Origin: Halorhabdus tiamatea SARL4B
GTDB lineage: Archaea; Halobacteriota; Halobacteria; Halobacteriales; Haloarculaceae
Direction: 5' to 3'
DNA length: 64,000 nt
NCBI RefSeq assembly: GCF_000470655.1
Contig: NC_021921.1
Span: 1,054,001 to 1,118,000 of the forward strand
Part shown: positions 1 to 7,792 of the stretch, piece by piece
How the letters are laid out: each line of letters begins with the position of its first letter
Position numbering within the stretch: the first letter of the stretch is position 1
Translations under genes and position numbers: made by a program
The notes under the pieces: model-generated
Told to the model about the DNA's origin: nothing
Databases searched by the model: none
The model's input: only the letters and a program-made list of their open reading frames with translations

Positions 1-77
1 GTTAGTAACTCCATCACATTCGACTAGTCCACACAAATAATATTAAAAGTTGTGGTGTTTTTGAACGGCGACGTCGT

Positions 78-125
78 TGTCGAGCTGTGCGCCCACTTTC
101 GAAACTGTCGAGCTGTGCGCCCACT
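78..125. repeat. 20-bp direct repeat, 28-bp period
   Basis: The 20-mer TGTCGAGCTGTGCGCCCACT occurs at 78-97 and again, unchanged, at 106-125. It lies just past the 3' end of the MFS gene that ends at 176. No gene is visible in bases 1-175; the rest of that stretch is AT-rich from 20 to 60. The function of the repeat is unknown. Confidence 0.85.
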
Positions 126-175
126 CAAGTCATCACGAGAAAACCACGGGCCCAAGTGAGCGGAATCGAAGACCG

Positions 176-1411
176 TCAGTCGTCAGCGAGGACGGTTTCC
201 TCGTCAGAAATGTCGCGGCTTCTGAACCAGAGGCCAAAGAGGCCAAGAGCGACGACCGCCAGGAAGACGCCAGCGACACGAAGCATCCCCAGGCGGCCGA
301 ACGCGTCGATGAGGGGGTTCGGAAGGAACGGCGAGAGCGCGAAGCCACCGTACATGAACATCGTAACGCCACTGAGCGCACGACCGCGGTATTCCGGGTC
401 GACGACCTTTGCGACCCAGTCGTTCGCTGCCGGGAGGATGAGACCAAACCCGACTGCGGAGGTCAGAATACCGAGGTAGACCGGCAACAACGTGTCAAAC
501 GTGGCAATGGCGATGAATCCAACCGAGGAGACTCCAAAGGACAACGCCATAATGGTGATGTGGCGGAGGCGTTGCTTGATTTGGCCATAGAGAGAAGACA
601 TGGCGAACGCGACGAGGGAGACGCTCGATAGGATGATCCCGACCTGGCCATCGCCCACGTCAAGACCCCCAGTGAGATAGTAGGGGACCTCGATCTGGAC
701 GAGGTTGGTCGTCAACATTGCGAGCAAGACGAGAACGTAAATCGAGATGAGCAACCAGGCCGGGTTGTTGCGGACGATATTGATCGCTGCTTCGATGCGG
801 CCGACCTCGTCGTCGCTAGTCGTTTTGGTGACGTCCGGTTCAGTCAGATACCGGATGATGAACGGGACGAACAACAACGCGACCGCGTAGACGAGGAAGA
901 TGTACCGCCATCCGATCGAACCGGCGATGTATCCACCGAGCAGTGCCGCGATCACGCCGCCACCTGACGTCGCTGCAGTGAAGTATCCCATCACGGACTC
1001 CCGGCGGCCGTCCGAGTAATAGTCCGTGATGAGCGTCGGGACGGTAACGTTGATCGCGGCGATGGCGATCCCGTCGAAAATGCGTGTGGCGAGGATCAGG
1101 TAGATCGAATCGAGGAAGAACGCAACACTCGTTCCGGCACCGAAGATGATGACGGCCGCGAGTAAGATCGGTTTTCGGGCGTACCGATCGAGCAGGTACC
1201 CGGTCGTGGGAGCGGCGATGAGGACGACCCACGCCGACGTCGTGCTTACGAGCTGTGCGAGCGTCTCCGAGTTTGGAACGTGGGAGAACGTCGCCTGAAT
1301 CGACGGGATCGTCGGGTTGATCATCGCCCCGGAGAACGCAGGAAGGAACCCAAGGAGAATTAGCGTCAGTATCCGTGGGTATGTGAACGAACTCTTTGAT
1401 TCTGTTGACAT
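176..1411 (-). CDS. MFS transporter (likely sugar or sugar-acid uptake)
   Basis: This 411-residue protein is a major facilitator superfamily permease in the cell membrane. The sequence shows about twelve hydrophobic helices in two halves. A cytoplasmic loop with GYLLDRYARKP after the second helix matches the MFS A-motif (G-x-L-x-D-R-x-G-R/K), and an acidic linker (TKTTSDDEVGR) lies near the middle. The start follows the first ATG; its upstream region is AT-rich with no close gene. The neighbours are hexuronate/KDG catabolism genes in the same orientation, so a sugar acid is the likely substrate. That is inference, because substrate specificity cannot be read from MFS sequence. It could also be a drug exporter. 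Confidence 0.8.
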   Translation of the reverse strand: MSTESKSSFTYPRILTLILLGFLPAFSGAMINPTIPSIQATFSHVPNSETLAQLVSTTSAWVVLIAAPTTGYLLDRYARKPILLAAVIIFGAGTSVAFFLDSIYLILATRIFDGIAIAAINVTVPTLITDYYSDGRRESVMGYFTAATSGGGVIAALLGGYIAGSIGWRYIFLVYAVALLFVPFIIRYLTEPDVTKTTSDDEVGRIEAAINIVRNNPAWLLISIYVLVLLAMLTTNLVQIEVPYYLTGGLDVGDGQVGIILSSVSLVAFAMSSLYGQIKQRLRHITIMALSFGVSSVGFIAIATFDTLLPVYLGILTSAVGFGLILPAANDWVAKVVDPEYRGRALSGVTMFMYGGFALSPFLPNPLIDAFGRLGMLRVAGVFLAVVALGLFGLWFRSRDISDEETVLADD

Positions 1412-1525
1412 CGTTGGTTACCTCATTGTTGAACTACTTCGGTGGCTATGCGACGAGACACTTGTCACGGTCGATAGCTTCATACACCACAGAGTATTTC
1501 GCACATGGTATATAAATATTGTGCA

Positions 1526-2082
1526 CTATTTATCCTGCGGCAGTGTCAACGGTAGCCCGGGACCCAACAGAAACCGAGACAGCAGGTCGCAGACCGCACT
1601 GAGGGCAAGCACCCGGCGTCGATAGGGACGACAGGACCAATGGCAAACGTCGAGTCGGGTGTCGTCGAGTTCGCGGGCGTACTCGACCATCTCCGACCGC
1701 ACTTGGTTCCGGGCCTCGCCTTCGCGGTCGATTTCGTTGGCAATCAACCACAGCGCGGTCGACGTGCGGTTCCAATCGCGTTGGATAAGGCCCCGAAATG
1801 TACGAGACGGACGTCGTTACTTCCCAGTTCGGTGACCCACTCGAAGCGCTCCACAACGTCGTTGATATCGAGCGTGCGGCCCTTACCCGCGTGATTCTTC
1901 ATGGACGCGATCCCACACAGCCAGATAGATTCACCGATCAGGAGGCTGGCACTCTCTTCGACAGCGAGTTCACGGAAACCGATCTCGTCTTCGACTGACT
2001 CGGAGAGTAGACTGCTGGAGCGACCAGTTCGACGTGACCTACTGTATCGATTCAATCGAGTGGGGGCGACGCTCTCAGTCAA
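1526..2082 (-). pseudogene. frameshifted hypothetical gene
   Basis: Two minus-strand frames join into one plausible protein. The first runs from an ATG at 2082 through residues such as GIASMKNHAGKGRTLDINDV to RLVH, near 1798. The second continues from about 1798 as FRGLIQRDWNRTSTALW into a conserved-looking tail (EIDREGEARNQVRSEMVEYA). It ends at 1526. The joint lies within a short run at about 1790-1800, which suggests a one-base frameshift. The combined length would be about 185 residues. I do not recognise the family and assign no function. Both halves have normal soluble-protein composition, which argues against chance reading frames. A sequencing error could also explain the break. Confidence 0.45.
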
Positions 2083-2322
2083 GGACGCGGCGAAAGGCGA
2101 CGATCCACCCGCTGACGGGTTCTACGGCTACGAGTGTACAGTTGTCTCGACCAGGCAAAATCCGCCTCTCGCTGTGTCTTTGGCTCGCTGTCCCGTTCAT
2201 CAACTACGATCGCGGAAAATACAGGACGCACGACCATTCCGGTGTGGAATACGTTCTATGATACCGTCGGAGATAACGAAGAAATACAAACATATAAGTC
2301 TATTTAGGAACGTATATATAGT

Positions 2323-3177
2323 ATGGAAATTACGTTAATCGGGACTGGAAGTCCGATTCCGATTCCAGAGCGTGGAGGTACGAGCCTAGTGGTCGACATC
2401 GCGGACGACACGGTGTTGGTGGATTGTGGGCCCAGAGCGGTCTATGGACTGATGGACTCCGAGATTGACATGGGGGAGATAGAGACGGTATTTTTTACTC
2501 ATCACCACATGGATCACAACGCGTCATTCTTCCACTTCGCCTTTACAAGCTGGACCGAGGCAGGTCGCGAATCGCTCACCGTGTATGGCCCGGACGGCAC
2601 CGACCGACTCGTGGAGGCGCTGTACGATATCTATGCGGAAGATATCGAGTATCGAAAAGATGTCTACCCGACGGACGGTATTTCTGGTATCGAAACCAAG
2701 CGAGTGACGGACGGATTCAGTCGTCAGATGGACGGCTGGGAAATCACTGCACTGCCAGTTGACCACTCGATTGAGACGTACGCTTATCGGTTCGAGGAGG
2801 ACGAGACGGGAGAATCATTTGTCTTCTCCGGGGACACGCAGAAGATTCAATCACTTGCCGACTTTGCCGCCGACGCGGATATACTCGTTCAAGACAGTAA
2901 CACTGCACCAGTTGACGAGGACCAGGTCCCGAGCGATACCCAGTTCGTGTGGCCACAGTACGCGGCAGGCGACGAGGGACTCGACGAGTCGACGTTGACC
3001 GCCAATCATTGCGATGCGACAGACGCCGGTGAGATCGCACAAGACGCCGGTGTGCAGACACTCGTTCTCACCCACCTTATGCCGTACCGCGATCTCGACG
3101 CGATGCAGCGAGATGCCGAATCAGTCTTCGACGGTGACGTGATCGTAGCCGAAGACGGTCTCAGGCTTACACCGTAG
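2323..3177 (+). CDS. MBL-fold metallohydrolase
   Basis: This 284-residue protein is a metallo-beta-lactamase-fold hydrolase of the RNase Z/arylsulfatase-like type. It opens with the GTGSPIPIPERGG loop. It carries the metal-binding motif H60-H-H62-x-D64-H65, a later FSGDTQ aspartate site and a C-terminal ANHCDA/LTHLMPY segment expected to supply further metal ligands. The family hydrolyses phosphodiesters, sulfates, thioesters or lactones. Substrate cannot be assigned here. A TATA-like ATATAAG at about 2290 lies near -30 from the ATG, consistent with a leaderless transcript. Its position among hexuronate genes makes a sugar-lactone or ester role possible. The length is close to RNase Z but it lacks an obvious exosite arm. 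Confidence 0.8.
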   Translation: MEITLIGTGSPIPIPERGGTSLVVDIADDTVLVDCGPRAVYGLMDSEIDMGEIETVFFTHHHMDHNASFFHFAFTSWTEAGRESLTVYGPDGTDRLVEALYDIYAEDIEYRKDVYPTDGISGIETKRVTDGFSRQMDGWEITALPVDHSIETYAYRFEEDETGESFVFSGDTQKIQSLADFAADADILVQDSNTAPVDEDQVPSDTQFVWPQYAAGDEGLDESTLTANHCDATDAGEIAQDAGVQTLVLTHLMPYRDLDAMQRDAESVFDGDVIVAEDGLRLTP

Positions 3178-3328
3178 TGACTGACTCATTCGTGTGAATT
3201 CAATTTTCGGTCGATCAAACAGGTAGAAAAATACTCGGCAGCAGCATATGTCAATACAAGATAATAGGTTTTGCATTATCCATATCGGAATCGGATCGAG
3301 CAAACACCGTCACGGGGTAGGGATCTCC

Positions 3329-4282
3329 TCAGCGCGAGATTTCGGTGCCGCCGTCGTCGACGACCGCCTGCACTTCCTGGGGCGTGAGTATCGCCTGGTC
3401 GCCGCTGATCGTCCGCTTCAGCGCCGCACTCGCGGCAGCGTGGGCAAGCGCATCCGCGGGATCGGCTCCGTGGAGGTGCCGGGCGAGGAACCCGCCGACG
3501 AACGCGTCGCCGGTGCCGATCGGATCGATCGTCTCCGTCTCGTAGACGGACTGTTCGAACACCTCGTCCCCGTGGTGACAGAGCGCGCCGTCTGCGCCCT
3601 GTGTAACGACGACCGTTTCAATATCGTACTCGCTTGCGAGGGCTGTCGCCTGTTCCGTCGGTGGTCCCGAGAGCCCAAGCACCGCAGCGGCGTCGCGCTC
3701 GGGCGCGAACAGCAGGTCCACGTCTGCCAGTAGCGACTCGAACGTCTGCCTGGCTGTAGCCGGATCCCAGAGCTTGCGCCGGTAGTTCAGGTCAAATGCA
3801 GTACGGACGTCCGCTGCAGAAGCCTCCCGAAGCAACTGCTCGGTAGCCGTCGCCGCCGCCGCTGACAGCCCGGGCGTGATCCCCGACGTATAGAACAGTT
3901 CCGCAGTCTCGAGTTCGTCGATCGGGAGCTCGCTAACGGTGACATCGGCAAATGCCGAGTGCTCGCGGTCGTAGACGACTTCTGTCCCCCTCGGTTCGGC
4001 CCCGTGTTCGAGATAGTACGTCCCGAGCCGACTTGACTCCGCCCAGTCGACGGCAGGGTCGACACCGTGTCGCCGCAACTCGCCAGTCACCCGTCGCCCG
4101 AGCGGCGAATCGGGGACTCGCGATAACCAACGAACCTCGTGGCCGAACCGCGACGCGAGGACCGCGACGTTGCTCTCGGCTCCGCCGACAGCGACGTCGA
4201 ACGCGGACACCGCTTCGAGGCGCTGTCCCTGTGGCGGCGACAGTCGTAACATCGTCTCGCCGAACGTAACCAGATCAGTCAT
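3329..4282 (-). CDS. kdgK: 2-keto-3-deoxygluconate (KDG) kinase, PfkB family
   Basis: This 317-residue ribokinase/PfkB-family sugar kinase probably phosphorylates 2-keto-3-deoxy-D-gluconate to KDPG with ATP, feeding the semi-phosphorylative Entner-Doudoroff route. The N-terminus MTDLVTFGETMLRLSPP and the VGGAESNVAVLASRFG segment are the family substrate-binding region. The C-terminal signature PIGTGDAFVGGFLA contains the catalytic base D259. The ATG at 4282 is chosen because family homology begins there; an upstream in-frame start would add 37 unrelated residues. It stands 120 bp downstream of the SDR gene and near mannonate dehydratase, whose product is KDG, which supports the assignment. 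A PfkB kinase for another sugar is the main alternative. Confidence 0.85.
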   Translation of the reverse strand: MTDLVTFGETMLRLSPPQGQRLEAVSAFDVAVGGAESNVAVLASRFGHEVRWLSRVPDSPLGRRVTGELRRHGVDPAVDWAESSRLGTYYLEHGAEPRGTEVVYDREHSAFADVTVSELPIDELETAELFYTSGITPGLSAAAATATEQLLREASAADVRTAFDLNYRRKLWDPATARQTFESLLADVDLLFAPERDAAAVLGLSGPPTEQATALASEYDIETVVVTQGADGALCHHGDEVFEQSVYETETIDPIGTGDAFVGGFLARHLHGADPADALAHAAASAALKRTISGDQAILTPQEVQAVVDDGGTEISR

Positions 4283-4306
4283 GTGTTCGTCTATGTTGGA
4301 CAGTGT
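4283..4306. promoter_or_regulatory. candidate operator upstream of kdgK
   Basis: TGTTC and GGACA half-sites flank nine bases (4286-4302 region), directly before the kdgK start. Twenty of 24 bases match a second site at 6789-6812 upstream of the IclR gene, where the half-sites form a perfect inverted repeat (TGTTC-N9-GAACA). A regulator site is inferred; the IclR protein is the obvious candidate. Confidence 0.45.
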
Positions 4307-4402
4307 ATTGATCGCGTGGCCTGTTTCGGGGAATTCTCCGTGAGAGGTTCTGAACGTCACCGCGGAATCGTGATCACCGCGAAACTGCGCCAAACACAGG
4401 AC

Positions 4403-5224
4403 CTAGACGCCGCTGTACGCGGAGAAGCCGCCGTCGATGGGGATGACGGCCCCGGTGACAAACTCAGAGCCGGGCGCGATCAGCCAGAGCACGGTCGAGA
4501 GCAGATCCTCGGGGTCGCCAAAGCGGTCCTGGGGCGTGTGGTCGATGATCTGCTGGCCGCGGTCAGTCAACTCGCCGTCGTCGTCGAGCAGGAGATACCG
4601 GTTCTGCTCGGTCAGGAGGAAGCCGGGGGCGATCGCGTTCACCCGAATATCGGGCGAGTGGTTCTGGGCCATGTCGACCGCGAGCCACTCCGTGAAGTTC
4701 GAGACCGCGGCCTTCGCGCCCGAATAGGCCGGGATTTTCGTCAGCGGTGTGAACGCGTTCATCGAGGAGACGTTGAGGATGTGACCCTCGCCCTGCTGGG
4801 CCATGTACTCGCCAAACGCTTGCGAAGCTAGGAACGTCCCCAGGAAGTTCAGGTTGAACACGTTCTCGACGCCCTCGGCGTTCAGGCCGAAGAAGTCCGT
4901 CTCCTCGTCCGTGGTCGCTTCCGGGCTGTTGCCGCCAGCGCCGTTGATCAGCACGTCGATGCGGCCGTATTCGTCGACGACCGTCTCCGCGGCCGCCTCG
5001 AGTTCCGCCCGGTCGAGCACCGACCCCTGGATAGTCGTATATTCGACGCCCATCTCATCGAGTTCGTCGCCGGTCATCGCGAGCTTCTCGTCGTCGAGGT
5101 CGAGGACCACAACTGTCGCACCCTGCTGGCCGATCGCCTTCGCCATCGCGGAGCCGAGCACGCCTGCGCCACCAGTGATGACGCATACCTTGCCGTCGAT
5201 ATCGTAACTGTTCGGTACGTTCAT
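4403..5224 (-). CDS. SDR oxidoreductase, likely D-mannonate oxidoreductase (UxuB/YjmF-like)
   Basis: This 273-residue short-chain dehydrogenase likely interconverts D-fructuronate and D-mannonate with NAD(P)H in hexuronate breakdown. The cofactor loop TGGAGVLG (residues 17-24), the NGAG motif at 94-97, the catalytic serines near 153 and the Y167-x-x-x-K171 pair are all visible. The long TTDEETDFFGLNAEGVENVFNLNFLG segment is typical of the mannonate-oxidoreductase branch of the SDR family found in uxu operons. The start at 5224 is chosen by family length; an ATG five codons upstream is possible. It lies between kdgK and uxuA in the same orientation, each with its own upstream region. A gluconate or other polyol dehydrogenase is the alternative. 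Confidence 0.75.
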   Translation of the reverse strand: MNVPNSYDIDGKVCVITGGAGVLGSAMAKAIGQQGATVVVLDLDDEKLAMTGDELDEMGVEYTTIQGSVLDRAELEAAAETVVDEYGRIDVLINGAGGNSPEATTDEETDFFGLNAEGVENVFNLNFLGTFLASQAFGEYMAQQGEGHILNVSSMNAFTPLTKIPAYSGAKAAVSNFTEWLAVDMAQNHSPDIRVNAIAPGFLLTEQNRYLLLDDDGELTDRGQQIIDHTPQDRFGDPEDLLSTVLWLIAPGSEFVTGAVIPIDGGFSAYSGV

Positions 5225-5240
5225 GCGCTTCAACAGCACT

Positions 5241-5270
5241 GTTATCGGTTATCGGTTATCGTATAAATAT
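5241..5270 (-). promoter_or_regulatory. promoter with TATA box and GTTATCG triplet repeat
   Basis: On the minus strand a TATA box (ATATTTATAC, 5261-5270) sits about 40 bp before the SDR start. Immediately downstream, over the expected transcription start, three head-to-tail copies of the heptamer GTTATCG (plus-strand reading, 5241-5261) occur. The repeat is well placed to be an operator, but no binding protein is known. Confidence 0.5.
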
Positions 5271-5379
5271 CTTTGTGTTTATCAATCAAGAACCGGGAAC
5301 CATCGAGGACCGACAAATGGCTGTAATCGCTGTTTAGGGGATCCTGGCTCCGAAGAACGTGCTCAGTGCGGTCCAGACG

Positions 5380-6333
5380 TCAGACCGATTCGAGCAGGCC
5401 GCGCATGTAGCCGATGGCGAACAGCCGGCCCTTGGTGTGATATCCCGGATTGGAGTTGTCCTCGCCAGCCATCGTCGGGACGTGATCGGGGCGCATCGGC
5501 CCGTCGAAGCCGACGTCCTCGAACGCAGCCATCGCTTCCTGCATGTCCGTTGGGCCATCATCGTGCCAGGTCTCGACGAACCGCTCTGGCGTCCCCTCGA
5601 CGTCACGGAAGTGCGCGAAGTTGATCCGGTCGCCGAAGTGGCGAATCGCCTCGGGGACCGGCGTATCCATCAACGAGAAGTTCCCCTGGCAGAATGTGAC
5701 GCCGTTGTGTTCGCTGTCGACGATGTCGAGAATTCGATCGTAGTTCTCGACGCTATAGGCCAACCGCGGAACGCCTCGAACGGACTCCTTGGGTGGATCG
5801 GCTGGATGCAGGGCGAGCTTCACGCCCGCCTCCTCGGCGACGGGAACGACCTCCGTGAGGAAGTACTCGATCGCGTCCCAAAGCTGATCCCGGCTCACGT
5901 CCGTGTAGTCGGTCTTTGGACCGCCGCGCATCTTCTCGTCGTCGTAGCCCGTGACAAGCGAGCCCCCGCGGGATTCGACGTGTGCCTCTGTCCGCGCCCA
6001 CCGGATGCCGGCCATCCAGTCGTAACAGACGACCGGGATGCCGGCCGCACCGACATCCCTGATGAACCGCTTGAAGTTCTCGATGTCCTCGTCACGACCG
6101 TCCTGGCCGAGGCGAATCCTGTCCGTGAGCGGGACTGACCCCTCGAGGACGTCCAGGCTGATCCCTGCGTCCTCGAACCAGTTGACCATTCCTTTGAGTT
6201 GGTCGTAGGTCCACTCAGACTGATCGTCGCCGATTTCGAGCGGGTGAACGACAGCACTCCGCACACCCATCTGTTTTGCGAGCTGCCAGCGATCGTCCGG
6301 CTCAGGCGGCAGTATGAGCGATAGGTCTACCAT
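5380..6333 (-). CDS. uxuA: D-mannonate dehydratase
   Basis: This 317-residue enzyme of the UxuA family dehydrates D-mannonate to 2-keto-3-deoxygluconate, the substrate of the nearby KDG kinase. Family landmarks visible are the VVHPLEIGDDQ strand, the VVCYDWMAGIRWARTEAH segment, LALHPADPP, GVTFCQGNFSLM, INFAHFRDVEGT and the C-terminal MRPDHVPTM region. These hold the His, Cys and Asp residues that bind the metal in a TIM barrel. It is shorter than the roughly 390 residues of the E. coli enzyme but has the core intact. The ATG at 6333 is preceded by a TATA-like ATTATATATC at about 27 bp, consistent with a leaderless mRNA. An upstream in-frame start would add 26 unrelated residues. Confidence 0.9.
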   Translation of the reverse strand: MVDLSLILPPEPDDRWQLAKQMGVRSAVVHPLEIGDDQSEWTYDQLKGMVNWFEDAGISLDVLEGSVPLTDRIRLGQDGRDEDIENFKRFIRDVGAAGIPVVCYDWMAGIRWARTEAHVESRGGSLVTGYDDEKMRGGPKTDYTDVSRDQLWDAIEYFLTEVVPVAEEAGVKLALHPADPPKESVRGVPRLAYSVENYDRILDIVDSEHNGVTFCQGNFSLMDTPVPEAIRHFGDRINFAHFRDVEGTPERFVETWHDDGPTDMQEAMAAFEDVGFDGPMRPDHVPTMAGEDNSNPGYHTKGRLFAIGYMRGLLESV

Positions 6334-6788
6334 ACACTTCCCCGGACCAGTTTTAGATATATAATCATTTTGCTTTTCTGGAACATTTGAATAAAAGAAG
6401 GTTTTATACATCAGCGTCCAAAACGCGGATATGGATCGCGAAGAACTCAGGCCTGTGCCAGATCGAACTCACCACTACCATCGGGATCGATCGGTTCCGT
6501 AGTCACCCTGTCTAGAAACCCACCATCTGGCGACTGGCATCAGGTACCCACAGGCCGGAGTTCCGAGAGATCCTGTCTCGATGGACGACCGTAGCCGGTC
6601 GGGCCATCGTGGCTGTAGTAACCCCTTTCCCCACGACCGGCGAGTCGTCCGAAGTTACACGATTACTCGTCGTGCCGTCTATGTGCCCGTGCGTGGTCCC
6701 CAGTACGAGCGCACACACTGGATTGCGGCCGTGGCGCCAAAGTGAATGACTCGATCGAGATCGTCTCTGGCCTTCGAAGCAGAATCAG

Positions 6789-6812
6789 GTGTTCGTCAAT
6801 ATTGAACAGCGA
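6789..6812. promoter_or_regulatory. candidate operator TGTTC-N9-GAACA
   Basis: A perfect inverted repeat of five-base arms (TGTTC at 6790-6794, GAACA at 6804-6808) with a nine-base AT-rich spacer. It matches the kdgK-upstream site at 4283-4306 in 20 of 24 bases. It may be a regulator site or a remnant of a duplicated kdgK promoter. Confidence 0.4.
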
Positions 6813-6842
6813 TGGCGTTCACAACCAGTAAAGGCCGACACA

Positions 6843-6930
6843 AGAGCACGATGTGGAACCGGGGCGGTCGCCCACCGTCGCAAACACGGCAACGTCCTCC
6901 ATGCACGAGAGCACGATGGGGCACCGGGGC
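6843..6930. repeat. two 23-bp imperfect direct repeats
   Basis: Bases 6843-6865 and 6908-6930 share 21 of 23 positions (AGAGCACGATG then CCGGGGC), 65 bp apart, upstream of the IclR gene. Their role is unknown; a duplicated regulatory half-site or fragment of decayed coding sequence is possible. Confidence 0.6.
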
Positions 6931-6973
6931 CGAAATTCGTCCAGCGGTGTTGGACAGTTTATGACAGCCACAC

Positions 6974-6994
6974 GTGAGTAATACTAATACTCAC
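6974..6994. promoter_or_regulatory. perfect palindrome in the IclR promoter
   Basis: GTGAGTA (6974-6980) and TACTCAC (6988-6994) form a perfect inverted repeat around ATACTAA. The palindrome ends 18 bp before the IclR start codon. It is well placed to overlap the start of transcription and act as an autoregulatory operator. The binding protein is inferred, not shown. Confidence 0.6.
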
Positions 6995-7012
6995 TGCCCC
7001 AAACTGGTAGAC

Positions 7013-7792
7013 ATGAGCGAGAACGAAGACGAGTCGAACTCGAAAAACCGAATTCAGTCTGTCGAAAATGCGTTCAAGATTGTTGACGAGCTCAAACAAC
7101 GGGAGTCGGCCAGTGTTTCAGCGCTCGCCCGTGATCTCGAGATTCCAAAGAGCACCGCTCATGTCTACCTCCAGACCTTACAGGATCTCGGATACGTTGT
7201 CCAGGAAGACGACAAGTACGGACTGAGCCTGCGGTTTCTCGAACTCGGGGGGCACGTTCGGCACGATCTGAACATCTATCACGCCGCCAGGACAGAGATC
7301 GACGACCTCTCGGAGACGCTTGGTGAAGTCGCAACGATCGGGTACGAACAGAACGGGCTTCGGGTACTCGTCTACCGCACCGAGCCGACGACGGGCATTT
7401 CAGACAACGCACCGACAGGTGAATACACGCAGATGCACTGGACGGCACTCGGAAAAGCGCTCCTCTCCCGACATTCAGACGCGGAAGTACGGGACATCGC
7501 CGATCGACACGGGTTGCCGGCGGCGACAGAACAGACGATCACTGACGTCGACACACTCCTCGAAGAGATCCAGACGATCCGAGACCAGGGCTATGCCCTC
7601 GAGGACGAGGAACGCGTCAACGGCATTCGTTCGATCGCCGTGCCGATCGGGAATACAGCGCTGGGGGGGAACTCCGCGATTTCGATCGCCGGGCCCAAGC
7701 ACCGCTTCAACGACGACCGGATCGAGGACGAACTCCTGCCGGAGCTCAAGAACGCAGCGAACGTCATCGAGTTAGAGTACCGTCACTACTAA
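7013..7792 (+). CDS. IclR family transcriptional regulator
   Basis: This 259-residue regulator has an N-terminal winged helix (about residues 12-72, with SVSALARDLEIPKSTAHVYLQTLQDLGYV as the recognition region). A C-terminal IclR effector domain follows (about 85-255, including HWTALGKALLS and the closing NAANVIELEY). Such proteins bind small sugar acids or aromatic acids and repress or activate nearby operons. The ATG at 7013 is chosen over an upstream in-frame codon at 6974 because that codon lies inside the operator-like palindrome. Adjacent uxuA, SDR and kdgK genes point to control of hexuronate/KDG catabolism. The true effector is unknown. Confidence 0.85.
   Translation: MSENEDESNSKNRIQSVENAFKIVDELKQRESASVSALARDLEIPKSTAHVYLQTLQDLGYVVQEDDKYGLSLRFLELGGHVRHDLNIYHAARTEIDDLSETLGEVATIGYEQNGLRVLVYRTEPTTGISDNAPTGEYTQMHWTALGKALLSRHSDAEVRDIADRHGLPAATEQTITDVDTLLEEIQTIRDQGYALEDEERVNGIRSIAVPIGNTALGGNSAISIAGPKHRFNDDRIEDELLPELKNAANVIELEYRHY

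Larger units (their letters stand above)
6334..7012. other. 679-bp region between uxuA and the IclR gene
   Basis: No intact gene is visible. On the minus strand, near 6420-6540, a 30-residue open tail ending SGEFDLAQA and a neighbouring frame (6512-6718) look like decayed coding sequence, but neither matches a family I recognise. Bases 6750-6815 resemble the kdgK start and upstream region (ATCGTCTC, then GTGTTCGTC-x-AT-x-TTG). Two 23-bp direct repeats (6843-6865 and 6908-6930, 21 of 23 identical) and the IclR promoter palindrome follow. The tract is probably regulatory sequence mixed with gene remnants. Confidence 0.4.

Noticed and set aside
6512-6718. 68-residue minus-strand frame upstream of uxuA
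   Set aside because: Its sequence lacks a family resemblance and a ribosome or promoter signal; with the adjacent frame-shifted tail it is better described as decayed or chance coding sequence.
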